Source of the DNA: Sphingobium sp. TCM1
GTDB lineage: Bacteria; Pseudomonadota; Alphaproteobacteria; Sphingomonadales; Sphingomonadaceae
Assembly (NCBI RefSeq): GCF_001650725.1
Contig: NZ_LXVX01000001.1
Span: forward strand, 124,001-188,000
Reading direction: 5' to 3'
Length of the DNA stretch: 64,000 nt
The notes below the pieces were generated by a model. The model was given only the letters and a program-made list of their open reading frames with translations, ran no database searches and was not told where the DNA came from. A program made the position numbers and the translations under genes. Below are positions 51,155 to 59,260 of this stretch, one piece after another. The first letter of the stretch is position 1, and each line of letters opens with the position of its first letter.

Positions 51155-51216
51155 TTATATTATTTTTGACCGTATAATTCCACAAAATATACCCTTCTGG
51201 ACCAGGAATCTGCCTC

Positions 51217-52233
51217 TTGTCCGCTCCATCCCTGATCGTCGCCTATGCCGAAGCGCAGGCCCTGCTTGCAAGGCTGGAGGAACGCCGGCGCCTCAGTCCG
51301 GTCGCCTTCCCGCTGCGCACCCGGATGCGGATTGCCGAACGCCATGCGCTCGCGCGGTGGGACAAGGCCCCCCTGCACGACAGTGATATTCAGGTAGACG
51401 GCCGCGGCGCTGTCCGCACATCCGATTTCGATCTGAGCCGGGGACGTCAGGCGGTCGGCGCACCGATCGAACTGGACAGCATCCTCACCGATGCAGAGGC
51501 GTTGTTGCGATGGCTGGGTCTCGTTTCGGACGCGGGTAATCCCGCGAAGCATGGATGGCAGCGGTCCCTCGCGGACATGCTGGATGCTGTCAGGGGATGG
51601 CAGGCAACCATCGCATCGCTGCCCGCCTCCCCTCCCCTGCTGCACGGCGCACATCTGGCCCAACTCTGGCGCGAACGCGCACCGATCGGGCGCGGCGACC
51701 TTGTCTTCAGTCTGCTGATCGGGGACCGCTGGGGACCGGGCCGATGGGAGGGCTCGGCCGGCGGGCTGATCGCGCTCGGGCTGGAGCGAAGCTCGGAGCC
51801 GTGGCAACGGATCAAAGGCGAGGCGTTGGAACGCCTGTGGTTGGGCGCCATTGCTGCCGGCGCACAAGGCCATCTGGATCTGGAGATACGTCTGCGCAGC
51901 TATGCCATGCGGGCAGGACAGTTCATACGGGCAAGGCGCCGACCCGGCCGACTCGCCGATATGCTCGCCTTGGCGATGGCCCACCCCCGCGTCACCAGCA
52001 GCGGCATTGCAAACGCGCTCGGTCTGACGAGCGCGGGAGCGATCAAGCTGCTGGCCATCGCCGCGGAAGCCGGACTGCTCATCGAGCGAACGGGGCAGTC
52101 CAGCTATCGCAGCTACGCCATTCCCGTGGCAGCGCCATCGGACATGCCAGCGCGGCCGCGGCGCGATCCCTTTGCCCTTTTGGATGGCGCATTTCCTTGG
52201 GACGATGACACGGACCCGCCACTCGCCTGGTGA
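51217..52233 (+). CDS. DUF1612/helix-turn-helix protein (RHE_PE00001 type)
   Basis: The 338-residue protein starts with TTG at 51217 (AGGA about ten bases upstream). Its N-terminal part (about 5-230) fits DUF1612. The C-terminal part (about 240-310; SSGIANALGLTSAGAIKLLAIAAEAGLLIERTG split by a turn) is a winged helix-turn-helix. Such proteins are known mainly from plasmids and integrated elements of alphaproteobacteria, with no settled function. Here it lies beside the replication genes and an AT-rich palindromic element, so it may regulate copy number or partition, or bind that element to control itself. Confidence 0.75.
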   Translation: MSAPSLIVAYAEAQALLARLEERRRLSPVAFPLRTRMRIAERHALARWDKAPLHDSDIQVDGRGAVRTSDFDLSRGRQAVGAPIELDSILTDAEALLRWLGLVSDAGNPAKHGWQRSLADMLDAVRGWQATIASLPASPPLLHGAHLAQLWRERAPIGRGDLVFSLLIGDRWGPGRWEGSAGGLIALGLERSSEPWQRIKGEALERLWLGAIAAGAQGHLDLEIRLRSYAMRAGQFIRARRRPGRLADMLALAMAHPRVTSSGIANALGLTSAGAIKLLAIAAEAGLLIERTGQSSYRSYAIPVAAPSDMPARPRRDPFALLDGAFPWDDDTDPPLAW

Positions 52234-52288
52234 CGTCGGCGACAGGCGAACGGGCCTGAGCCGGTTACCCCCAGTCGATATTTTGCTG

Positions 52289-52304
52289 CGATTCCGAAAA
52301 CACG
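52289..52304 (+). repeat. Iteron-like motif, downstream of rep, copy 1
   Basis: CGATTCCGAAAACACG differs in one base from the array copy at 56726-56741 (CGATTCCGAAACCACG). It is the left member of an inverted pair with 52438-52453. Confidence 0.7.
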
Positions 52305-52437
52305 ATGACGGGCCGGAATGCACGGCGGGTCCACGCATACTCATTCCTCGCGCGGGCAGATCGCACATAAATCGGGCTTTTTTGCGTGCAGCTTCAGAGC
52401 TGGATGCCCTTCCTCATCGAGCGGGTGCTCGGACTGA

Positions 52438-52453
52438 CGTGTTTTCAGAATCG
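52438..52453 (-). repeat. Iteron-like motif, downstream of rep, copy 2 (inverted)
   Basis: Read on the minus strand it is CGATTCTGAAAACACG, 15 of 16 bases identical to copy 1. The two are 133 bases apart in opposite orientation, so the pair could form a long-armed cruciform or a bridge for the initiator. Confidence 0.7.
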
Positions 52454-52610
52454 GCGCATGACGACGCAAGGGCAGCGGCAGAGCCGTTCGCAGAAATGGC
52501 AAATGTGGCGTGACGACCATGCCAATATATTGAAACAGCGCAATATCGGCTGCGCCGACTGCGCGTGGTCAATGTCAACAGGCCAAGCTTTTCGCTCCGG
52601 CAGAGGGAAC

Positions 52611-52622
52611 ATGAAAACACGT
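52611..52622 (+). repeat. Iteron-like motif, downstream of rep, copy 3
   Basis: ATGAAAACACGT (followed by TG) repeats the core TGAAAACACGTT of array copy 2 at 56710-56721 but not the flanking CGATTC. It is the weakest of the three. Confidence 0.5.
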
Positions 52623-52762
52623 TGTCGGGCCGACCTCTACGGCCGCGCGGAGAAGCTCGTGAAACCGTGGCGCACCAATCCCATGGAATGGGCCGCAATC
52701 TTGCTGAATTTTGATCTGGCCTTCAGCCCGTCCCACGCGGAAGAACCCCGCGGGGAAATTTA

Positions 52763-54049
52763 CTAGAGGCGATACTTGTTGCGGCGATGATGCTCTTTGA
52801 CGAAGCCGTAGAATCGTTTCGAATAGTTACGCGGCAGCTCATCCGGATTGGCGCCGAGGAAGGCGTCGAAGCGTCGCATCAGTTCGTCATAATCCCAACC
52901 GGGAAAGTCCGCCCGAATGGAATCATAGATGTCGCGATCGAGTATCCTGGCCGCGTTGGTGCGGCGGGCCGATGCGGGGTGAGGCCGCACCTTGCGCTCC
53001 GGTTCGGCTTGAACTTGCTTAGGCGATCCCACGCGCAGCTCGCGCGATAATTGCGAGATCAGCCCGCGAGCCAGATGGGGTTCGATCAACGCGTCCGACG
53101 TGTGATCGGCATCCGTCACATTGTCGGTCGGGGGAGGGGAGGGGGAATCTGCGCCACGCTTGCGTCGCGCCCCGTCGATCATGTGACGACGCATCACCAT
53201 CTTCATCTTCGGCTTGGGGCTATCGCCATCGATCACCTCCAGGCTGATATCGGGCAGGTCATTGGCTCGAGCCAGGTCGAGCAACTTGCGCTTGAAAACC
53301 GGGTAGCTGCTCTCGCTTCCGCTCTTCTGGTGGAGCGTTTCAAAACCGATTGTGAAGCCTTCGGCCCCGTTGCCGCCCGCATGCTTGCGTGATGCGCGGT
53401 ACAGCCATTTGCCCAGCCCGCTGGTAATCTCGAAGTAGAGCGGCGAAATCGATAGCACGTTGCGCTTGTCCATCACCCCGTCGAAAAACCATTTCGACAG
53501 GGTGATCTCCATGCCCAGTGACCGTTGAGTCCGCTCGTCTACCAAATGGGTATAGCTGTCGATCCAGGAGAAGGTCGTTTCCCGGCTCTTGGCATTGGTA
53601 CGGATGTTGGTCTTGATCGTCGTCGCCTGCAAGCGGTCGAGCGCGCTCACCAGCCTTTCATAGGCGCGTCCGCTCGTGCCCCAGCATATGCGCTTGAGAA
53701 GGTCGCCGGGCTGGAGCCGGATGGCGGGCGATATGTCGTTGGTGCCGCGCTCCCGCAGCGCATTCAGGTGCGACGCCAGGTAGATCATGATGTCTGCGTC
53801 CCAGATCGTCGCCATGCCATAAGCCGGATTGGGCAGGACCTGCACAGTGACGGTGCGATCGGGACTGACATAATCGATGGACTTGACGCGCTTGCGCTTG
53901 GACAGGCTGAAGAAGGGCCGTTGCATCGTCTCCTGATAGTCGCGCAGCGAAATATCGCTGAAATCAGGCAGGGTGAAGAACATCTCGAACTGAACCTTGC
54001 GCTCCTTGAACGCTGTCTTCAACTCGGTATCAGAGGCCGCCGTCGTCAT
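52763..54049 (-). CDS. repA: Replication initiator protein RepA (RPA type)
   Basis: This 428-residue protein fits the replication initiator protein A family found on alphaproteobacterial plasmids. Its N-terminal half (about 35-290) holds the family core: NPAYGMATIWDADIMIYLAS, SPAIRLQPGDLLKRICWGTSG, and YFEITSGLGKWLYRASRKHAG. The C-terminal segment (about 290-430) is linker-rich, then basic at the end. It would bind the 22-bp iterons and open the origin. It is the last gene of a parA-parB-repA operon, in the order of repABC plasmids but with this other initiator. A 98-base spacer with a hairpin precedes it. Confidence 0.87.
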   Translation of the reverse strand: MTTAASDTELKTAFKERKVQFEMFFTLPDFSDISLRDYQETMQRPFFSLSKRKRVKSIDYVSPDRTVTVQVLPNPAYGMATIWDADIMIYLASHLNALRERGTNDISPAIRLQPGDLLKRICWGTSGRAYERLVSALDRLQATTIKTNIRTNAKSRETTFSWIDSYTHLVDERTQRSLGMEITLSKWFFDGVMDKRNVLSISPLYFEITSGLGKWLYRASRKHAGGNGAEGFTIGFETLHQKSGSESSYPVFKRKLLDLARANDLPDISLEVIDGDSPKPKMKMVMRRHMIDGARRKRGADSPSPPPTDNVTDADHTSDALIEPHLARGLISQLSRELRVGSPKQVQAEPERKVRPHPASARRTNAARILDRDIYDSIRADFPGWDYDELMRRFDAFLGANPDELPRNYSKRFYGFVKEHHRRNKYRL

Positions 54050-54091
54050 CCCATCCCCGCTTCCCCCCGGAGGGAAATCGCAATCAAACTA

Positions 54092-54123
54092 CTGAAATAA
54101 AAGGATTATTCCTCCATTTTCAG
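54092..54123. repeat. Nested hairpin in the parB-rep spacer
   Basis: CTGAAA (54092-54097) pairs with TTTCAG (54118-54123), and inside AGGA (54102-54105) pairs with TCCT (54110-54113). The 98-base spacer is AT-rich. In repABC plasmids a small antisense RNA in the matching spacer limits initiator synthesis, and this stem could serve a related control. No promoter for an antisense RNA can be claimed from the sequence. Confidence 0.45.
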
Positions 54124-54147
54124 CTTTCATCCCCATGCATCCGATCC

Positions 54148-55164
54148 TCAGCGCCGCCGCGCCGCCCGGATCTTCGCCTGCTCGATCACCGGGCGCAGCG
54201 CCGCCAATATCTCATCCGTCGACAGACCGTTCGGAGACAGCGACAGGGTCAATATCTTCTGCTGGTCCTTTTCGACCTGCCCGATCGACGCGCCGTCCGA
54301 AGCCGCGATCATGGCCTTCTGCACGCGCCCCTTGACCATCGTGGCCTGGACGAGCCGGGTCATCACCTCCGGACCACTGATCGGTTGCTCGTCCCCCGAA
54401 CGACGGAAGCTCTGCTCCGATGCTATTTGATCGGCCGCCGCCTCCAGCTTCGTCCGGCTCGACGGATCGCGCAGCAGGGGGAGCAGCTTCTCGGCATATT
54501 TTGCCTGAAGGTCGGTCGGCGAATGGAAGGCGCTGACCACAAAGGGCGGAATTTCGGTCAGCGCGATGTAACGCGACAGCTGCGACTTGGAGATTTTCAG
54601 CCGTTCCGCCATGCGCAGCTGCACGCCGCCATAATAGGTGTCGACCGCTGCCTTGTAGTTGAGGCCGCGTTCCAGGTCCGAAATATCCTCGCGCTCGCGA
54701 TTTTCGATGTCCGCCAGGCGGAAGGCCGCCTCATCATCCAGATCCTCGATAATCGCGATCAGGTCGATGTCGGGATAATGATTGGCATTGAGCCAGGAAA
54801 TCGCCCAGTGCCGCCGCGTGCCAGTCACCAGCTCATAGGGCAGGGGACCGTTGGGCGTGCGTCGGACCACCGCGGGCACGCGATTGCTTCCCTCGGCCAG
54901 GATCGAATCGATAAGGCTGCGCAGCCGATGTTCGTCGAGCAGCGAATAGTCGCGCGCATTGCCGGGCCAGACCGAACATTCCGACGGTTTCAGCCGGATG
55001 GTCGGGCGCTTCACGATCCGCGCGGCCTCGCCGAAAGCCTCCAGGCGCCTGTTGGTGAAGTTGGGGCGCGGGGCGGGGCTGTTCTCCGGCGCAGGCGCGG
55101 CACCGGCGGCCGGTTCGTTCGGCGCGGAAGCGAGCGCTTCGCTGATGAGCGACCGCCGGCTCAT
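54148..55164 (-). CDS. parB: ParB-family partition protein
   Basis: The 338-residue protein has the ParB N-terminal domain with TGTRRHWAISWLN in place of GERRxRA, then a helix-turn-helix region around AERLKISKSQLSRYIALTE that binds the centromere. The C-terminal part mediates dimerisation. The start at 55164 overlaps the parA stop (ATGA), so it is preferred over 55206. ParB loads at parS and works with ParA to segregate the replicon. I did not find the chromosomal parS consensus in the window, so its site differs. Confidence 0.9.
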   Translation of the reverse strand: MSRRSLISEALASAPNEPAAGAAPAPENSPAPRPNFTNRRLEAFGEAARIVKRPTIRLKPSECSVWPGNARDYSLLDEHRLRSLIDSILAEGSNRVPAVVRRTPNGPLPYELVTGTRRHWAISWLNANHYPDIDLIAIIEDLDDEAAFRLADIENREREDISDLERGLNYKAAVDTYYGGVQLRMAERLKISKSQLSRYIALTEIPPFVVSAFHSPTDLQAKYAEKLLPLLRDPSSRTKLEAAADQIASEQSFRRSGDEQPISGPEVMTRLVQATMVKGRVQKAMIAASDGASIGQVEKDQQKILTLSLSPNGLSTDEILAALRPVIEQAKIRAARRR

Positions 55165-56345
55165 GCCGCCACGCCCACATCGGAGGTGAGGCTGGTGGAC
55201 GGCCATTGCTGGCGAATCTGCTGCTCGATCTCGCCAAAGACGGCGTCCAGATTTTCGCGGCAGCGCATATAGGTCTGGTGCGAGGCCGATGGCTTGGATT
55301 CATAGATGGACCGGAACGCCTGCGTCGCGTTCTTGATCTCCTCGGATGCCAGAATCGGCTGCCCCAGCAACAGCCCGGCATAGGTCGCCTGCATGATCCG
55401 CCACATGTCGTTCTCGCCCGGCTTGCTGGGCGAAAAGGTCGAACAGACGACGCGAATGAAACCGTAATTGACCGGCGTGCCATTCTGCTCGAGAATCTCG
55501 ATATTGTCGGCGATCGTGTCCATGAAATGGATCGTCGACAGATAGTCGAGCTGGCGCGCGGGCACTGGGATCAGCAAGCCCGTGGCCGCCGCCATGACGT
55601 TGAGGCCCAGAAAGCCCATGGCCGGCGGCGGATCGAGCAGGATCACGTCGAAATCCTTGGTCACGCTGGCAATGCCGATGCGCAGCGCCTGCAAGCTCTC
55701 GCGCACCGCCTGTCCGCCCTCACGCAGGGTCGACGTCAGATCCCATTCCGCATCCTGAAGGCCCAGGCTCGACGGTACAATCTTGATCGTCGGCCAGGGC
55801 GTATCGCGGATGGTGCGGGAAAAGTCGCTGAAAGTGCTGCGCGGCGAGAGGAAAGCGCCCAGCGTCTCCTCGTCATCGATCAGTGTTTCGGGCTGGATGT
55901 CGAACATGGTCGTGGTCGACGCCTGCGGATCGCAATCGATCACCAGCACGCGATAGCCGTGAAGGGCGAGATAGTCAGCAAGATGCTTGGTGATGGTGCT
56001 CTTGCCCACCCCGCCCTTGAAATTCTGCACCGCCAGCACGACCGCATCCTCGTCGGGCTGCTTGCCGACATGGATGCCAAGAGCGCTGCGGATATGGGTG
56101 AGGTCAGCCAGGGTATAGTAGCGGCGCCCGTTGGGCAGTTGCTTGGGCTGGGGGAGGCGCCCCTTTGCTTCGGCCTTCGCCAGGGCCTCGGGCGTCCGAC
56201 CGATCAGTTCTGCGGCCACGGTGGGTCCGAAACTGATGTCGAGCGTCTTGCGATTGTCCGGCCGGAACACGATCGTCTTGATATGATCACGCATCTGCTG
56301 GCAGGCTGTCGTGACATTGCGCAAGGTATTGACGGTAAACGACAT
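55161..56345 (-). CDS. parA: ParA-family partition ATPase with N-terminal DNA-binding domain
   Basis: The 394-residue protein is a type Ia ParA. It has an N-terminal helix-turn-helix domain (about 35-90; FGPTVAAELIGRTPEALAKAEAKG) followed by the deviant Walker A KGGVGKST (about 110-117). Walker B is in VILLDPPP and the switch in DCDPQAS. Such proteins move the replicon and repress their own operon. The start at 56345 has GAGGGG ten bases upstream. It heads the parA-parB-repA operon. A short palindrome AAAC-TG-GTTT (56377-56386) about 32 bases upstream may be its operator. Confidence 0.92.
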   Translation of the reverse strand: MSFTVNTLRNVTTACQQMRDHIKTIVFRPDNRKTLDISFGPTVAAELIGRTPEALAKAEAKGRLPQPKQLPNGRRYYTLADLTHIRSALGIHVGKQPDEDAVVLAVQNFKGGVGKSTITKHLADYLALHGYRVLVIDCDPQASTTTMFDIQPETLIDDEETLGAFLSPRSTFSDFSRTIRDTPWPTIKIVPSSLGLQDAEWDLTSTLREGGQAVRESLQALRIGIASVTKDFDVILLDPPPAMGFLGLNVMAAATGLLIPVPARQLDYLSTIHFMDTIADNIEILEQNGTPVNYGFIRVVCSTFSPSKPGENDMWRIMQATYAGLLLGQPILASEEIKNATQAFRSIYESKPSASHQTYMRCRENLDAVFGEIEQQIRQQWPSTSLTSDVGVAA

Positions 56346-56376
56346 GGCGCCCCTCATGGCCGAATCGTGACGGCAT

Positions 56377-56386
56377 AAACTGGTTT
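56377..56386. promoter_or_regulatory. Short palindrome upstream of parA
   Basis: AAAC-TG-GTTT sits about 32 bases before the parA start, in an AT-rich patch (56375-56410), a place where ParA autorepression sites are common. The arms have only four bases, so this is weak. Confidence 0.3.
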
Positions 56387-56681
56387 GCGTTTAATGCGCT
56401 CATTTCGCGATGAAAGTCAAACCTGCCTGCTCACCGCCTGCGAATAGCCATTGTCATGTTGGGCTCCTTGCAAAATGGGAACCGCATCGCAGTCGCGGAA
56501 CCGAAGACCAAGGCGCCGGTCTGATAGCCCGCTGTAGCCAAACTCTCCCCTTTGAACAGGTCGAGATGATAAACGACCGGGCGGCAGGGCCCGCTTAGGG
56601 ATTTATTCGGAGATTAGCGGAGTTAGGCACCGGGCCACGACGCGAAATGGCGGGAAACTCCACGATTCGCGAGCGGCCCAA

Positions 56682-56769
56682 CCGAACCGATCCCACGTTC
56701 CTTCGGACCTGAAAACACGTTCGATCGATTCCGAAACCACGCTGGTCGCAGCGTGATAACACGTTGGCG
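56682..56769 (+). repeat. Array of four 22-bp iterons, probable origin of replication
   Basis: Four consecutive units of exactly 22 bases start at 56682, 56704, 56726 and 56748. All have G at position 8 and ACG at positions 14-16, and the best share the core TGAAAACACGTT. Units 2-4 are closest to each other; unit 1 is degenerate. A 22-base period puts sites on one face of the helix, as expected for an initiator array. The array lies 337 bases upstream of parA and ends 36 bases before the esterase gene. The rest of 56346-56681 contains no gene I can support; a TTTATTCGG near 56601 is a poor DnaA-box match. Confidence 0.78.
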
Positions 56770-56804
56770 CAGGGGCTGATTTTCCCCCTGACCGCCATTG
56801 CAGC

Positions 56805-58202
56805 CTATGGTTGGTGCACGATCGTTGCCGCGCCTTGGCTGCTCAGGTCGAGCATGGCCTTGTCCGCGCCGACGGGTCGCCAGGAGGGCAGGCCGGCGCC
56901 GTTGGGATCGCCGGATTTCACGAAGTTGGCCAGATAGGCGCTGGCGATCTGCGCCACGCGCTGGTCGCGAGCCGTGGCTGCATCGCCATATTTGATGGCA
57001 ACCGTATCGAAGAAATAGGGAATTTCGCTGGCATGGGCCGCTCCCTTGGTCGCTGGCGTCCGCAGCGAATCCGCGACATAGGAAAAGCGATAATGCCAGG
57101 TCGGGACGCCCTGCGCCGCGAATTGGGCGGCCATGGCCCGCGCCCCTTCGACCATTGGGCCGGTCGGGCCGCCAATATCATCGCTGGTGGCGCCGATCAT
57201 GACGGGCACATGGGCGAAACGCCCGCTCCTGTAGGCGGCGAGGCTGTCGACCGCGATCCTGCCGTCGGCGATCGGGCTGCTATGGGCCGGCGGCCCCCCG
57301 GCGAACAGCGCGGCAAGGTTCAGCCCATCGACCACCGACTCCGCCGGCAGGGCGCGCAGCCTGCTCAGCGCGTCGGGCGCATGGGCCGGGATTCCCTTCT
57401 TCCCGGCGAAAGCGGCGCCGATCCTTTCTGCCCCGGCGAGTGTCGCGTCGCCCATCGGCATGGGGCCGCCCGACTGGATCACTGCCTTGTGGAACAGTCC
57501 CAGTGCCATGGGGGAGGTAAGCAGCGCATGGACCGACATGCCGCCCGCGCTTTCGCCGATGATGGTGACATTGGCGGGATCCCCGCCGAACGCGGCGATA
57601 TTGGCTTTCACCCAGCGCAGCGCCGCGATCTGGTCCAGATAGCCATAATTGGCGAGCAGCCCGCTATCGGCGCCCGCCTTGGTGAGCGCGGGATGGGCGA
57701 AGGTGCCGAAGCGGCCGAGTCGGTAGTTGAAGCTCACCACCATGATGCCCTGCTTCGCCAGAGGCGCGCCCGAATAGGTGGGCGGGGAGGAGCCGCCATT
57801 GACGAAGCCGCCGCCATAGATCCAGACCATGACCGGCAGCTTTTCCGCGCTGGCCTGCGGTTTCCAGACATTGACGAAGAGGCAGTCCTCCGCCGGCGGT
57901 GTGCCGAGCGGCGCGGCGTCGCTGGGAAAGGGCAGTTGCATGCAGTCATGGCCATAACGGCTCGCGTCGCGCACCCCTTGCCAACGCGCCACCGGCTGCG
58001 GCGCACGCCAGCGCAGGTCGCCGACCGGCGGCTGGGCGAAGGGAATGCCCTTGAAGGCGACGACGCCATCCTCCGCAACCCCGCGCAGCATCCCGTCGGC
58101 GATCGTCACTTGCGGATCGGCGGGCGCGGCCGACGCGCTCGCTCCGGGCATCGTCAGCGCCGCGGCCAGCAGCAGAGCGCGCAGGGGCAAAGACATCGGC
58201 AA
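56805..58202 (-). CDS. Type-B carboxylesterase, secreted
   Basis: The 465-residue hydrolase has a signal peptide (about 1-26, cleavage after SASA) and the carboxylesterase-B signatures EDCLFVNVW and GESAGG with nucleophile Ser218. The His of the triad is probably in GAAHASEIPYFF and an Asp or Glu lies between. It would hydrolyse esters in the periplasm or outside the cell. It is the last gene of a minus-strand run tesA-oxidoreductase-esterase, 20 bases after the oxidoreductase. It borders the iteron array directly, so its 3' end marks the end of the replication region. Confidence 0.9.
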   Translation of the reverse strand: MPMSLPLRALLLAAALTMPGASASAAPADPQVTIADGMLRGVAEDGVVAFKGIPFAQPPVGDLRWRAPQPVARWQGVRDASRYGHDCMQLPFPSDAAPLGTPPAEDCLFVNVWKPQASAEKLPVMVWIYGGGFVNGGSSPPTYSGAPLAKQGIMVVSFNYRLGRFGTFAHPALTKAGADSGLLANYGYLDQIAALRWVKANIAAFGGDPANVTIIGESAGGMSVHALLTSPMALGLFHKAVIQSGGPMPMGDATLAGAERIGAAFAGKKGIPAHAPDALSRLRALPAESVVDGLNLAALFAGGPPAHSSPIADGRIAVDSLAAYRSGRFAHVPVMIGATSDDIGGPTGPMVEGARAMAAQFAAQGVPTWHYRFSYVADSLRTPATKGAAHASEIPYFFDTVAIKYGDAATARDQRVAQIASAYLANFVKSGDPNGAGLPSWRPVGADKAMLDLSSQGAATIVHQP

Positions 58203-58222
58203 TCCTCCTTTTATGTCCTTGG

Positions 58223-59260
58223 TCAGGGCAGCGTCACCACCCGCGCCTCGCGCGCGGACAGCGATGCCGCCTCTATCACTTCCTGCACGGCGACCGCCTC
58301 GTCAATCGGGACGGGCAGGGGCGCGCCGGTCATCAAGGCATCGGCGATCTGGCGATAGAAGCGCTCCTGACATCCTCTCAGCGTCGGACGAAGCGCGATG
58401 CGGCCCTCGCCGTCATGCCATTCGACCGGATCGGGATCGACGCCCCATCGCTGATCTCCTGGCCGCAACCCCGCGACCAGTTGCGCTTCTTGCGGATCGA
58501 GACTGCGCTTGATGAGAGTCCCGGCCGTGCCATGGACCGTAAAGCGCGGGCTGCCACCGGCGTCGCCGCCCGGTGCGGTCAGGCTGGCGTGCAGGATTAC
58601 GCGCAGGTCGGCATAGCGCAGCACGACATGCGCCCAGTCATCCGCCCCCGATCCGTCGCGCAACGCCACGATGTCCGCGCTCACCGCTTGGGGGCGTCCG
58701 AACAGCGCCAGCGCCTGATCGACCAGATGCGGTCCCAGGTCGAACCATACGCCCGACCCCGGTGACCCATCCTCGCGCCAGCGGTCGCGCACCTGTGGCC
58801 GGAAACGATCGAAATGGCTTTCGACCAGCGTGACCCGTCCGACCAGCCCTTCCTCGATCGCCGCCCGGATGCTCAGGAAATCGCTGTCGAACCGGCGATT
58901 GTGGAACACCGCCAGCCGTCGGCCCGACACATCGGCCAGCGCGGCCAGATCGCGTGCTTGCTCGAGCGACAGGGCGAAAGGCTTGTCGACCACCACATGC
59001 TTGCCCGCGCGCAGCGCTGCTGCGGCGAGCGGTGCATGTGTCGCACTCGGTGTCGCGATCACCGCCAGGTCGATCGCGGGATCCGCCAGCAGTTGCTCGG
59101 GCGTCGCGAAACAGGCGATGCCGGGATCGAGCGCCGCCACCTCCGTCGCACGGCTGGTGACGATGGCCTTCAGCTCCAGCGCGGGCGCCGCGCGGATCAG
59201 CGGCGCGTGGAAGACCCGGCCCGCCATGCCATAGCCGATCAGACCAACGGCGATGCTCAT
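58223..59260 (-). CDS. Gfo/Idh/MocA-family oxidoreductase
   Basis: The 345-residue NAD(P)-dependent enzyme has the Rossmann start GLIGYGMAGRVFHAPLI, the VDKPFAL motif (usually EKP), and the C-terminal domain with DLGPHLVDQAL. It resembles YvaA/scyllo-inositol-dehydrogenase-like proteins that oxidise sugars or cyclic polyols. It overlaps the tesA stop by four bases, so the two are co-translated. The substrate is not evident. Confidence 0.9.
   Translation of the reverse strand: MSIAVGLIGYGMAGRVFHAPLIRAAPALELKAIVTSRATEVAALDPGIACFATPEQLLADPAIDLAVIATPSATHAPLAAAALRAGKHVVVDKPFALSLEQARDLAALADVSGRRLAVFHNRRFDSDFLSIRAAIEEGLVGRVTLVESHFDRFRPQVRDRWREDGSPGSGVWFDLGPHLVDQALALFGRPQAVSADIVALRDGSGADDWAHVVLRYADLRVILHASLTAPGGDAGGSPRFTVHGTAGTLIKRSLDPQEAQLVAGLRPGDQRWGVDPDPVEWHDGEGRIALRPTLRGCQERFYRQIADALMTGAPLPVPIDEAVAVQEVIEAASLSAREARVVTLP

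Larger units (their letters stand above)
52234..52762. other. 529-base spacer downstream of rep with three iteron-like motifs
   Basis: No open frame here has convincing coding character. The spacer contains three copies of the iteron core, listed separately. CCCCGCGGGG (52747-52756) lies seven bases beyond the rep stop and could act as a weak terminator. The spacer separates convergent genes: DUF1612 reads right and rep reads left. Iterons next to rep suggest a role in replication control or incompatibility. Confidence 0.6.

Noticed and set aside
52386..52766. Small frames between DUF1612 and rep (126 codons plus strand, 94 codons minus strand)
   Set aside because: They show no ribosome site or family pattern, and they overlap the iteron-like motifs; the region looks regulatory.
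54050..56800. Search for the chromosomal parS consensus and for the repABC GTT-N4-GC-N4-AAC site
   Set aside because: No match was found by eye in the par region; the parS of this replicon must differ or lie elsewhere.
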